Shown: one piece after another, positions 38,957 through 49,156 of the stretch | How positions within the stretch are numbered: the first letter of the stretch is position 1 | How the letters are laid out: each line of letters opens with the position of its first letter | Source of the DNA: Branchiostoma floridae | Taxonomy: Eukaryota; Chordata; Leptocardii; Amphioxiformes; Branchiostomatidae | Length of the DNA: 64,000 nucleotides | Assembly: GCF_000003815.2 (NCBI RefSeq) | Contig: NC_049995.1 | Span: forward strand, 2,433,173-2,497,172 | Reading direction: 5' to 3' | The notes under the pieces: model-generated | What the model was told of the DNA's origin: nothing | Seen by the model: only the letters and a program-made list of their open reading frames with translations | The model's database searches: none | Position numbers and translations under genes: made by a program

Positions 38957-41900
38957 TCAGAGACAAGCCTAAAGCAATGAAAATGTGTTCGAAAAAAACA
39001 AATCTTTGATAGATAGACGATAGATAATCAAATAGTGACATCTTCAACCAACCAATAGTTTTAACCTTAAATCCAGGTGACCCACTGAGTCAAGACTGTA
39101 AGAAAGATCATTTCTCCCCGGAGGTTTAAAGTAAAAGGTTTGTTCTCGGTTGTGATACCATGATTGTTCCACATGGCAGCTTCCACATGCCACACTCATT
39201 AATTATGCATGTCATAATGACATCACAGCTTTTTGTCAGTGCACATTAATGCAATACTAGCCCAATAGTGAGAATACCGTAAATGCATGTAAGTTCGCAG
39301 GGATTTAATTTTGCAGTAGCGGGAAAAAGAACTTTTCGTGGTGTTTTTGAGTTCGTGCTAAGACAGATACAGTATTTTCTTGTTGGGACGGATAAAAACC
39401 TAAACTTTGGGACTTGAGTTTGGTGTGAATGTGTTTTGGTAAGCTTTTTTTTAAGCTAAAAATGTCAGTTTCTATAACCAAAACCAACAACATTGATATG
39501 CAAGCTGTCATAATAATAGTCTGAAAAATGTTTGTAATGGCAGAAAAATACACAAAGTTGCTAAGTTGACAAGCCAATAAATTGCTATTCTTGTCTTATT
39601 GTGTTGTAGATGCTTCTGTCAAGATGTAGAAGTAAATTATAACAGCCTATGATATTTTTATGCTTGGGAAAACCTACATAGTCCTTCAAAGCATTATGAA
39701 TTTTCACTCTACGGAAGTGATCCAGACTTGAGTTTTGGGCTATTGTCTCTGAAAATCCTTTCAAAAATTGCCTGTAATAAGTCAAAATTTTGTGTTTGCT
39801 TTTTACGAAGTCAAGAATATTCCAAATACATCTTTTGAGACTTTATAGATAACTGATGGAGTTTTTTTTTCAAATGAAATATTGTACACAGATGGATATT
39901 TTTTTAAAGGAAACATCTAAACCATCGATACCATTTCTAAAACTATGTTTTTTAGTAATAGTATAGCCTTACGCCATTAGATAATGGTCATCTGATGAAG
40001 TATTTTCAAACATGGAAAAACAATGTACATCTTTGTTTGTTTTTTCAAGCAAAACATCTAAACCATCCAGACCATTACTGAAACTATGTCCCCCCCAACG
40101 ATTCTCCTATAGTGCATTTTACACATTCTTGAGGGCCTGGCCCACAATGTACGTCATTCCGCTCCACCGTTGCCGTGACAACGGCGTAACCATGGCAACC
40201 CCCTCCTATTAGCAGGTGCTTTACAGGAGGAAGCCCGCGGGAAATGGAAATGGGACTGTAGTCGGATTATTAGCGATTCCCCCGAGCAGGAAGTGTGCTT
40301 TGATCTCACCTGGGAGGGAGAAACTGAATTTGAAAATATAGATACTGTTTTTATCATTTTTGCTGGGAATGCCCGCCCACAATTTGTGGAGAAGATTTTT
40401 GAGTTTGTTGAAAGGGTTTATTAGCGAATCCCCCGAGCAAGCAAGGGTGCTTTGATCTCACCTTGGAGGAAGAAACTGAATTTGAAAACATAGATACACA
40501 TGTACTGTTTTTATCATTGTTGCTTGAAATGCCCGCCCACAATTTGTGGAGAAGGTGTCTGAACTAGAAAGGGATTATTAGCAACGTGACTCGAGATTTT
40601 CAAGGTCGGAAGATTACAGGCTCAATGTCAAATATTGCTGATAAGAGAAAGTGTATTGATTGTATGCGCTGGTACGATTCATATGCAGAATTGTAAAAAT
40701 TGATTTTTTTTCCATATTTGCGTCAGTCCTCTTATTTATTGAACCCGTTGTGTTCTGTTTGTACACTATTTCAGCAATACATCCTTTAGAATTAACTGTA
40801 ACTACTGTAATAAGTTGCGATGAATACTAAAACGGTATGCCAATCTTACCAGTTGATCAAGAGTTTTTATTCAGTAGAGAATCTAATGTAGGGTACAAAG
40901 ATCAGATCTCTGACGAACACTTGCTTTTTGATCAAAAGAAATGTTCACGTGTTTGTTTTCTTGTTTTTTACTTAATTTTAGTAGTTAAGGTAAGATATCT
41001 TTGACATTGTTATTTTTTGGTAACCTCTACAAGGTTATTGAAATGTTGGTTCATTTCCTGGTTGTGGTGAAAACGTATGCCTACCCTGATTAAATCATAC
41101 CCTAGTGGCCCTCTGAATGATCAGTCCTCTAGACAAGTGCTGTGTACATAAACATAACATCAGGTTCAGGTACCAATACAGAGGTTTGAGTGTAGACGTC
41201 AATCTAAACCATGTAAATGGTGCGTTCTTAGGGAACAGAGCATTCCCTATTCAAATTTCTTGTGTTTTTTTAAAGCTGTTAATTAGAAAATTGTATCATG
41301 CTTTGATTTTGTACATAGAAGAAATTTCAACCCTCAAAAACCTTTCATTTATCAAAAGTAGCAAATTCTTTTGATATCTGTATTGATATCTTGGCTATGT
41401 ATGTACAAAGCTATACAGCTGTGTAGAGTCATATTAGTCATAGCAACATGTAGTCATAGCTGCTTTCCCAATGGATTATTCAGGGCACATAACTTTATAA
41501 GTTATACAGAGTTGAGAGGTATAAACATGAGTGAACCAGGAAAAGATATGTCAGTGGTAAACCTGTATGAAAAGACTTTCAATTAAATATATTTTTTGTG
41601 GTAAAGCACACTTCCACCTCGCATTCTTATCTGTACATATTCATTATCCTTTTAAAATGTGCTACAATTTATATAGGGACAACAGTTACTCTTAAAATTT
41701 TACATGTAGTATACTTTCTAATATCCTGGTCAAGGATTCAGCTATGAAAATATCAAGGTAATTTCTTGTCACATAGTCCATGACCTTCGGCCATGTATGT
41801 TGAGTGCCGAAGGTGGCCAAAATTAAAAATCATCCGAGACTATAATTCCAATCATTTTAGACAGAGCACGAGGACCTGTGAACATTGACTGATCACTAAA

Positions 41901-44900
41901 AACCAAGCAATGATCAAGAGTTACTGCATGTATATATTGCTGCTGAAAATGTCATTCAGAGCTCACAGACTCATCAGCTGATCGATTCTCGTGTTGTGTG
42001 ATGAGCATATAACGCTACTTCACCTTTATTTGCGGGGTAACCTTTATCCTATGTATTTAACACCAGGGTATTTTGGGATATCAATTTGAATGACAGTGGT
42101 CTCAAACTGCATTATATTGTAAAAAATGCTATTTGAAACCACAGTCCATCAACATGATATCCCTAAATATCCTGTTTTTAAGTACAACGAATATAGGCTA
42201 CCCGCAAATAAAGGTAAATTAACGTTGTACATGTATAACATGCATTGGCATAATACCGGTCATAAGCCTTATACCGGTCGATTAAAAATAGTGGAACTTA
42301 AAGAGATCTACACATGCAACAATAGTTATTTCTGAGGTATGCACACTTCAGACATCTAGGTGTCCAATACATAATTTACAAAGCATCGATAACAATGCAT
42401 TCGAAGACAACAAGGCCAAAAGTTTTCAGGTCATTTTCGGGGCAGGCGAGCTTGTCGTGGGACAAACACACTGTCACGTTCATCGCCAGATTTGTAGATA
42501 ATAATCACATGTGCTCACGGCACAAGACGAGCATGATTCAACAGCAATCTTGAATTTCTTTTGGTGACCTACAACTCGTGTAAAAGTGTGAGGAACCGTT
42601 GCATTATCGCCCGGATCTACGGCTGAATGGGTCAAATTGAACGTACGCCGCCATTTTCCCGCCATTTTTAATGCTACGGCCAGCAGTAAAGTTTTACGTC
42701 ATAGCGGTTGTGACAGACTAAAATTAAATGAAAATTCTTGTCAGTATACGCCCATTTTCTCATGACTTTTCGTATGCTCATGCAGATTTCTGTTTTGTGC
42801 AACTACTAACAGGAAAGAAAGGAACAACAGAGGATGTATAAAGGTACATAGCGGCAGATAATTGTGCCGTGTTTCGTTCGACCGGTATAGTGCACCCCCT
42901 TCCAACCACGCGCACGTTCTCCCGTGCAATTCCGCGGTGTGTTCCAATTACGATATTATGTTTCTAGCAGGACCAGAGAGACGAAATAGTTACACAGAAG
43001 AAGTGGCAAAGGTAAGCTGTAACAGCAACATGTAACTGGAGAAAATGATGTGTTGATCATTTGCCAAATTAGCATTGCTTGAGAAATTGCAGTAAACCGA
43101 CCGGTATTATGCCAATGGATGTTATAACTATTGTGTGATTTTACTGGCTTATCATAGAGGATTCCTTTTTCTTGTCCCGCTGTCCAGATCCGAGAATGCG
43201 TGGACCAGTACGCGAGAATCTTCACGTTTTCCGTGGAGAACATGAGAAACAGCAAGCTGAAGGAAGTCCGCAACGTTTGGAAACACAGCAGGTAGGATGG
43301 CACCGCTTTTGATAAATCAAAATGATAAAACAACAATGTCAACAATTTGTATTAGGCCTAGGAAAAAAAATGATGTGTTTCCTGTTTCAGCCCTGAAAAA
43401 AATTAGGGTCGGTAGGTAGGGATTATCTTTTTTTTTCTTGTAATTTTTTTTAGGCTGGCCAAAACTCTGACTAGTGATACATATTACAATACAGTCGAAC
43501 AAAGTAAACTGAAATGCATGAGGACACTTCTCTTTTAATGTCAAACTTTAATTTTGTGTACAATAGATACATTTATCCTTCAATAGATAGGACAAGCAGT
43601 GTTTTTGCTTCAATAGGAAGCAGGCTGAATAAAAATTCTAACTGGAAACTGTGACTCCTCTGCCCACCCCAAAAAAAAGTCTAGGGTCGGCAGGTTTTTC
43701 TAGGGTAGGTAGGGAAACAGGAAACACAACATTTTTTTTCCTAGGCCTTACCACCTTTTGGGGGCTCATTCTATATTTTAACAGCATTTTCAATTGTTGA
43801 AAGGATAGGTGTGACAGGTCGTTTAGTGTAATATAATGTCCTGCTGCTGGGCTACAAAGCTGGTGTGTTACACAGATGGGCAGTTATATGGGTTATTCTC
43901 ACATTGACGCTACCACCGCCACAACTAGGACAGCCTTATTACCTGCAAGGGTATCGACTGGCTGTGGTTCAAGGTAAAGATAAAGATGCAGATACAGATG
44001 AACAATCTTTATCTGTGAATGCTTCTAAGTGTAATAAAAAGTGGTTTCTAATAGCAGCAGTTTGGTGATAAAATTTTGGGTGGGTAAGTGTTTTATTCAC
44101 CTTTCTTCCAAGTTATACCTAACACTGCCTAAGGAACATAGTGGCCACATTTGGTACTGCTGGTGTGTTTTTACTAAGATTGTTAAAATTTTTTGCAAGC
44201 AAACTGTTTTGTTTTACCTGCAAGTTCATGGCCGCCATCTTGAAAAATGGGCGCAACCATTTTCTATAACTTTTGTCGTTTTTATTCCTCTAAAATGTTT
44301 GTTGTTTTTATTCCTCTAATTGAACTGTTTGTCGTTTTATCCCTCTAAAATGTTTGTCCTTTTTGTTCCTCTAAAATGTTTGTTGTTTTTATTCCTCTAA
44401 AATGTGTTGTTTTTATTCCAGGTTCTTTTTCGGTAAGAACAAGGTGATGTCCGTGGCACTAGGACGGGGGGCAGAAGACGAGTATCGGGAAAACCTGCAC
44501 CGAGTCAGTCAGAGACTACGGGGACAGACAGGGATGTTCTTTACCAACAAAACTAAAGAAGAAGTTGTAGAGTAAGTCTACTTATGATGTAATGTCAACT
44601 GTCGTAATTCTGCCAGGTATGCCTAGCCAGCATCAGTAATCCTGGACGTTTACATACTTCATATATATATATATATCCAGGTGTTCAAGACATTTTTGAG
44701 AGTGTACAATAGCACTGTACCTGGTACAATTATGAGTCTCTTTCAAATTGGTGAATGTACTATTGTAACCTTAATCTTTGCTGTTGCTGATAGTCCAAGA
44801 GTTAGTACAAGTGATAACTACATCTCTTATTTATCAGTATAACCAGTAAACGTATTTTATTTATGAGGTGCAGCCAATATAAGGAAATATGTTAGAAAAT

Positions 44901-47462
44901 ATTACGCATTGTGATACTAAACATTCAACTGTGCAGTCTTGTCAAATTTCAAGTTCCTTCTGTTAACAATTCTTTCACTTGGCTATTGAATATTCATATG
45001 CCTCTGGGGGACCTTAACTTCTGACCTTACCCACAATTCCTTGTGGCTGTTGTACAGTAAGGTGGCTTATGAACGTTTGTCTGGTTTCAGGTGGTTTTCG
45101 CAGTACCAGTTGAAGGATTTTGCGCGGTCGGGGAACACGGCTGTCCAGACCGTTGTGCTGTTCGAGGGACCCTTACCTCAGTTCTCGCATTCCATGGAGC
45201 CACAGCTGAGGCACCTGGGATTGCCGACCAAGCTGGAACGAGGTAAGATCACCTGAAAGGCAACAACAGATTATAGAATTCTTACGTTCTCGACATTCCG
45301 TAACGACATTTCAACCTAAAGATTTGGTGGAAATGAAATAGAGGTTGAGAAGTGACATTTTTTTCCCATTTTCAACGTCTTCTTGTGAAGTTAACCATCA
45401 TTGGAGGGGAAAATTCATGTTGGGTTGTGGTTGAAACAATACTATTTTAAAGTACAGTAATAATGTAGTAGAAACGCATGTGGAGACATCACCGAGAAAA
45501 TAGCAAAAACAAGACCACCATAAACACTTGAAGATTTGCAGTTTCTGAGTAAATGCCATCTCTATAAAGTTTTCATTCCAACAACACAACTGTGACATAA
45601 AAATAACCTTAAACCAGTACAATGAACCTTAACTGTATGCCAGCAGTAAAAATATACCAAAGCCCTACAAACATATCATAACATCGTACAACAAAGACTA
45701 GTGCCAAAGAATTAATGATGAAAAGTGAACAAACCAATGCAGCAAAATTGCTTGTTAGTTTGTAAATGCTGATGAAAAAGATGGCAAAATTTGTGACTGT
45801 TTTTGTGACAAAATTGATAAAGAAAATACTAGTAGACAAACTTGGCTTTTATGAAGTCTTTGATGAAGACCCCCTATACATCTTTCTCACGCGGCGGCCA
45901 TGATAGATCTAAAACGAGTTCAGTGTGGCAAACAAAAGGCTGTCCATCATAATTAGCAGTTCGACCAATGGTAGCCTGCCAATTAGGAAATCGACCAATA
46001 AGTGAATGGCTGCAAATTCGTTAAAAATTTGCATTATTATGTTTTTATTTTGCATCTCTTAATGGACTATGGGGTCAGTCTACACTACTTTAAATTGCTA
46101 CATCTTTCGGTGCATAACACTTCTTGTAATATTTATTATTCTATCTTATATCATGAAAATTTGTGTGGTTTGGGGGAAAACTAAATGGGACCTGATTTTA
46201 GAAATAAGTTTTTTCTGTTTGCCTCATTGACCTCTTCTTCGATCTATCATGGCCGCCGCGTGAGAAAGGTGTATATGTAGTTGAAGCTGTTAGCCCATTT
46301 TTATGTGCATCGTTAAGATATCTTACGTTCGTTGAACCCATTTAGTTGGCAAAAACCAATTCAGTGTGATGTGTTATTTGTCGAGTTGATTACCTACAAG
46401 GTGTGCTTTTATGTATCAGAATGTCTTGCTGAATTTCAAATTTCTCAAAACAGCATTTACTTCTCCAGACAGTTGTAGTATACATGTTGTATGTCAAAAC
46501 TTTGGGGTGACTGTCTGAAATCTCTTGTCATTGTTATTGTGATTTATATGTTGGAAATGTACAACTCATGTCAGTGATTGTGACACTTTCCACATATAGG
46601 AAGTCAGAAATGTAACTTTTATTTTTCATGGAATGCAGACTGTATTGCACAGTGTTTGGTTTGAAGTCAGAAATGTAACTTTTATTTTTCATGGAATGCA
46701 GACTGTATTGCACAGTGTTTGGTTTCACACTGCAGTTTTTGTATTCATTTTTGTAGATAAGATAGATAACACTGATCTCAGATTATGGTCTCACACTGCA
46801 GTTTTTGTATTCATTTTTGTAGATAAGATAGATAACACTGATCTCAGATTATGGTCTCACACTGCAGTTTTTCCATTCACAGGGGGATAACACTGATCTC
46901 AGATTATGGTCTCACACTGCAGTTTTTGTACCCACAGGTGAGATAACGCTGATCTCAGACCACACAGTTTGTACTGCAGGTGACGTCCTCACACCCGAAC
47001 AGGCCAGAATATTGGTGAGTTGGATAGTCTTTTACTGTACTGTGTATAATAGGTGTGTGTATCTGTCTGTCTGTGTCTGTGTCTGTTTGCACTTGCATGC
47101 ATGCGTATGTTTATTGTATGTGCATGCCAGAGAGTCAAGTCCATCCGTGCAACCAGCATGCCAGATGATGATGATGAGAATGTGAGAGAAAAATGGGCAG
47201 ACTTAGAAAAAAGAAAAGTAGAACTTTCAACCCCATAATTTCATACACACAAAAATTGCCAATCAACAAAAAAACTGAACTAACAGTTTTGTGTATTCTG
47301 TGTTATTATTTTCAGAAACTCCTGGACACCCCCATGGTCAACTTTCACATTACTCTGGACAGTGTCTGGTCAAACGACGGAACGTTTGAACTACTAGAAA
47401 GAGGAGACAAACCTGCAGAGGATGAAGGAATAGAAGAAGAAGAGGAGGATGAGAATGATTAA
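33953..47462 (+). CDS. MRTO4: mRNA turnover protein 4 homolog (MRTO4), 7 exons
   Basis: Nucleolar uL10-family factor for 60S assembly that holds the stalk site before P0 (family knowledge). Exons: 33953-33980, 34077-34135, 43188-43291, 44422-44571, 45091-45242, 46938-47014, 47316-47462. All are AG/GT bounded with matching phases, giving 238 residues against about 239 in human. It starts MPKSKRDKK(I)[15 protein letters not shown]. It continues [89 protein letters not shown] and [10 protein letters not shown]. The C-terminal tail is acidic ([12 protein letters not shown]). Stop TAA at 47460-47462. Its neighbour on the other strand is 14-3-3. Confidence 0.95.
34889..35736. mobile_element. 848-bp TIR element (Tc1/mariner-like MITE)
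   Basis: Ends CAGTGGAAGCC and GGCTTCCACTG form terminal inverted repeats, continued by TTAATTGCAC/GTGCAATTAA. TA flanks lie at 34887-34888 and 35737-35738. GTGCAATTATCCGGCG recurs internally. No transposase frame; this is a different family from 1462-2371. Confidence 0.8.
36733..36831 (-). CDS. Candidate first coding exon, antisense in MRTO4 intron 2
   Basis: 33 codons starting AAATGGCGGAG (good context, YY1-like) and ending GTAAAG|GTGAGT, a strong donor, phase 0. Encodes [14 protein letters not shown] then [19 protein letters not shown]. CpG-richer than its surroundings. No known family recognised. It could splice to a candidate exon from 36258 downward ([16 protein letters not shown]) or to the acceptor at 33271 before 14-3-3, both in frame. 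Confidence 0.3.
37361..37558. mobile_element. Inverted-repeat MITE, family GCTAGTTCACC, copy 1
   Basis: Left end GCTAGTTCACC with right end GGTGAACGAGC. Internal GTATTTAGGGAT and ATCCCTAAATAC form a second inverted pair. Shares TTTTTAAATACAATGGATAT with the related copies at 42011 and 61623. Confidence 0.65.
38057..38487. repeat. Two tandem units of the TACTCTCCAAG repeat family
   Basis: Two units of about 210 bp, each starting TAACCAAT, then TAGATGTTAATTAGTACT or TGGATGTTAATTAGTACT, then CAGGCT...GTGGATGG(C/T)AGCAAA...GCCTGAT and CTAACC. The unit interior is itself palindromic. The right end AACCTCTGTTTGGAGAGTTA is the inverse of the CTCTCCAAG ends at 48774 and 48972. Confidence 0.65.
38818..38955. 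repeat. CA/TG microsatellite
   Basis: Dinucleotide-rich CA tract with short interruptions, purest at 38917-38953. Non-coding. Confidence 0.9.
40263..40560. repeat. Tandem duplication, about 150-bp units
   Basis: Two copies each with TTATTAGCGA(T/A)TCCCCCGAGCA, GTGCTTTGATCTCACCT, GAAACTGAATTTGAAAA and GCCCGCCCACAATTTGTGGA. A third TTATTAGC start follows at about 40577. Confidence 0.8.
42011..42226. mobile_element. Inverted-repeat MITE, family GCTAGTTCACC, copy 2
   Basis: AACGCTACTTCACCTTTATT at the left and AATAAAGGTAAATTAACGTT at the right. The interior has the GGTCTCAAACTGCA...TTTGAAACCAC inverted pair found in the copy at 61623. Confidence 0.7.
42958..43011 (+). CDS. Candidate alternative first exon of MRTO4
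   Basis: ATG followed by 17 codons ([18 protein letters not shown]) and a GTAAGC donor in phase 0. It would join exon 3 (IRECVDQ) in frame, replacing residues 1-29. It sits next to a CpG-richer block with ATGGCGG on the other strand (42665). Confidence 0.3.
43352..43750. mobile_element. TIR element with TTA flanks (PIF/Harbinger-like MITE)
   Basis: GGCCTAGGAAAAAAAATGATGTGTTTCCTG... (first 20 bases GGCCTAGGAAAAAAAATGAT) is matched inversely by GTTTCCTG-type sequence at 43714-43748. TTA lies at both ends, fitting the 3-bp TWA target of PIF/Harbinger. No transposase. It starts 60 bp after MRTO4 exon 3. Confidence 0.7.
43815..43985 (+). repeat. Repeat whose 3' end resembles the LINE tail at 53990-54060
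   Basis: Shares ACAGCC(T)(C)ATTAC, then GGGTA(T/C)C, ACTGGCTGT and TCAAGGT(A/G)AA in order with the sequence just after the LINE at 51968-53975. It ends in an AAAGATAAAGATGCAGATA-type tail. This could be a SINE using the LINE's 3' end; that is an inference. Confidence 0.4.
44268..44420 (+). repeat. Minisatellite running into the MRTO4 exon 4 acceptor
   Basis: About six units of 25-30 bp on TTGTTGTTTTTATTCCTCTA with AAATG. The last unit reads GTTGTTTTTATTCCAG, so the exon 4 polypyrimidine tract is itself a repeat unit in which TCTA is replaced by AG. Confidence 0.85.
45875..46275. mobile_element. 400-bp TIR element with 35-bp ends
   Basis: Left end (45875-45909) and right end (46241-46275) are almost perfect inverted repeats; core TCTCACGCGGCGGCCATGAT. 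TATA-like flanks on both sides. No coding capacity; superfamily unclear. Confidence 0.8.
46601..46937 (+). repeat. Two adjacent minisatellites ending at the MRTO4 exon 6 acceptor
   Basis: First, two 63-bp units with GAAGTCAGAAATGTAACTTT. Then units of about 55-66 bp with CACACTGCAGTTTTT and GATAACACTGATCTCAGATT. The last unit is the real junction, CACACTGCAGTTTTTGTACCC then ACAG and exon 6 (GTGAGATAACGCTGATCTCAGACC begins with GTGAGATAACGCTGATCTC). The second array thus derives from the intron/exon boundary or vice versa. Confidence 0.85.
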
Positions 47463-48024
47463 AGACTAATGATTGAAAATTACCCTTATGAAAAAGAGTT
47501 GGGCACAAAATTAGGCTAATTCAACAGGACATTTTAGTTGAAAATTGTTGGAAGCTACATTATTTTTGAAAGAAACTACACATGGAAAGTTACATGTACA
47601 CCATGTACTAAGAATGTTTGATAGATATTTCTATTCTTATTCTATATTAATTCTTATTCATCTACAGGCAAGCATTGTAATCGCCTGTTTCCTAACCCAT
47701 AACCAGTACAAATGACAAGGTTAGCAGGCTAAAGGATACTGCTTTCCCTAATTTTGGAGTGATGCATATTTTCTGAAGATAGAACACTAACAAGAGGGAA
47801 GTGTGATATCTTCCTATTGAAGGCACTTGGAGATGAAAAGATTTTAGTTTTCTTAGTAGTGGTTGACTTTTTTGAGTAACAAAGTTTGCTCATTTCTTCT
47901 TTGGGAAGTATCTTAAAGGTACTGTACTTGATTGTTTTGTCAGCAGCATTTTCAGAAAGATAGATGTCTATGTTTTTCAAGAGAAGATTGGACATTGCTA
48001 CGTCCTGTGATGTCTTATATTAAA
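47463..48024 (+). other. MRTO4 3' UTR with ATTAAA signal
   Basis: ATTAAA at 48019-48024 is the nearest plausible poly(A) hexamer past the stop. A degenerate CA-rich tract (48130-48350) follows between the two convergent genes. Confidence 0.4.
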
Positions 48025-48674
48025 GAATGTTCCCAAATTGAAACCATTTACATGTGTTGTAATGCATGATATTTTGGTTGTCCGATTTCTTGTGGATGTC
48101 TGTGTGATTGTAACTTCTAAACTCAAGATTTCTCTAGTCACATGCGCAGGCATTCACATACACAGGTTAACACACATACATGTACAGACATAGACACTTA
48201 TACACTCAGACACAGATATGGAAACACACAGATACAGGGACATACACAAGCACATAAAGACATACGCAGATACATGTACATACAGACGTACAGGCACAGA
48301 CATTAACACACATACAATGACATATACACAGATTCAGATAAACATGCACACTGAGTTGATCAAATGAGCAACGGCAATTTACTATAAGTCTAGATATCAT
48401 AGAGAGAAGCTGAAGTAAAACAATGTCATTATTTGAGTGAAGTGAGAAAATAGTTATCAAGTTTAATCAACCATGACTTAATATTATTGTGAAAGGAAAA
48501 AGCTGCCTGTTTCTGACATAATGACATAACAAACATTACATTACAAAAAGAAATCAAACCACATTGAATCATTCATACTGGCTTTCAGTTCTAGTTCTGC
48601 CTTCTAATGCAATATACAGTTATATGTACTGCTTCATAAAGAATTGTAAACATCACACTTATTTCGAAGAATTA
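48025..48674. other. Intergenic region MRTO4/ninjurin (tail-to-tail)
   Basis: Degenerate CACACA/CATACA-rich sequence at 48130-48350, then AT-rich DNA. No gene seen. Confidence 0.5.
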
Positions 48675-48773
48675 TTTATTGCAGATTTGTGGTAAAATGT
48701 TCATTTCCATTTTCTCAAATGATGGGTGAACCTCTTCGGAGCTTCTCAAATGTAAAGCAATGCCTGGTAAAAG

Positions 48774-48964
48774 TTACTCTACTAGTAGAGGTTAGGCTCT
48801 GGCTGTTTTTTTACGTTCTTTGAGACGTTTTATCGGGCTTTCTATTTTGTACAGTTTCCTTTACGTTGTTAGGCCGCCAGACATATAGAAAATGGTACAA
48901 AATAGAATGGCTGATAAAAACGGCTAGGCTCCAAAAACAGCCCTAACCTCTGCTTGGAGAGTAG
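48774..48964. mobile_element. Hairpin MITE, family CTCTCCAAG, copy 1
   Basis: Left end TACTCTACTAGTAGAGGTTA matches the inverse of the right end TAACCTCTGCTTGGAGAGTA. Internal TCTATTTTGTAC and GTACAAAATAGA are also inverted. Confidence 0.7.
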
Positions 48965-48971
48965 ATAAAAG

Positions 48972-49112
48972 TTACTCTCCAAGTAGAGGTTGGTGGGAAA
49001 AATCATGACCATTTCCTTTCTTCGTTTTTTTTTCGATCAGCCTTCCCACATTGAAAAAAAAGGGATGAAAGGAAAAAGTCACGATTTTCCCCCACCAACC
49101 TCTACTCGGATG
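48972..49112. mobile_element. Hairpin MITE, family CTCTCCAAG, copy 2
   Basis: ACTCTCCAAGTAGAGGTTGG and CCAACCTCTACTCGGATGAT are inverted. GGGAAAAATCATGAC and GTCACGATTTTCCCC continue the stem. It lies 7 bp after copy 1, like a nested or tandem insertion. Confidence 0.7.
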
Positions 49113-49156
49113 ATACATGGAGATAAAAGTCTGTATTGTCCTGCAACCAGTAGCTG

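Larger units (their letters stand above)
34136..43187. other. MRTO4 intron 2 (about 9 kb), transposon-rich
   Basis: Contains TIR elements at 34889-35736, 37361-37558 and 42011-42226, a tandem repeat pair at 38057-38487, a CA tract at 38818-38955 and a 150-bp tandem duplication at 40263-40560. It also has two ATGGCGG-type candidate first exons (36831 and 42665, both minus) and a plus-strand candidate at 42958. Confidence 0.7.
48675..49156 (-). other. Ninjurin 3' UTR with AATAAA and two hairpin repeats
   Basis: AATAAA (minus) at 48675-48680. The UTR contains two inverted-repeat elements of the CTCTCCAAG family (48774-48964 and 48972-49112), so a transcript reaching this signal would carry two long stem-loops. 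Confidence 0.5.

Noticed and set aside
38826-39047. Cys/Val-rich minus-strand frame
   Set aside because: Produced by the CA microsatellite.
42480-42665. 61-codon minus-strand frame [13 protein letters not shown]...
   Set aside because: Good ATGGCGG context but no donor, family or length support; treated as part of a possible promoter region, not called as a gene.
46633-46890. 85-codon frame with duplicated [21 protein letters not shown]
   Set aside because: Translation of the minisatellite before MRTO4 exon 6; no start context or conservation.
48206-48460. Cys/Val-rich minus-strand frame
   Set aside because: Degenerate CA repeat translation.
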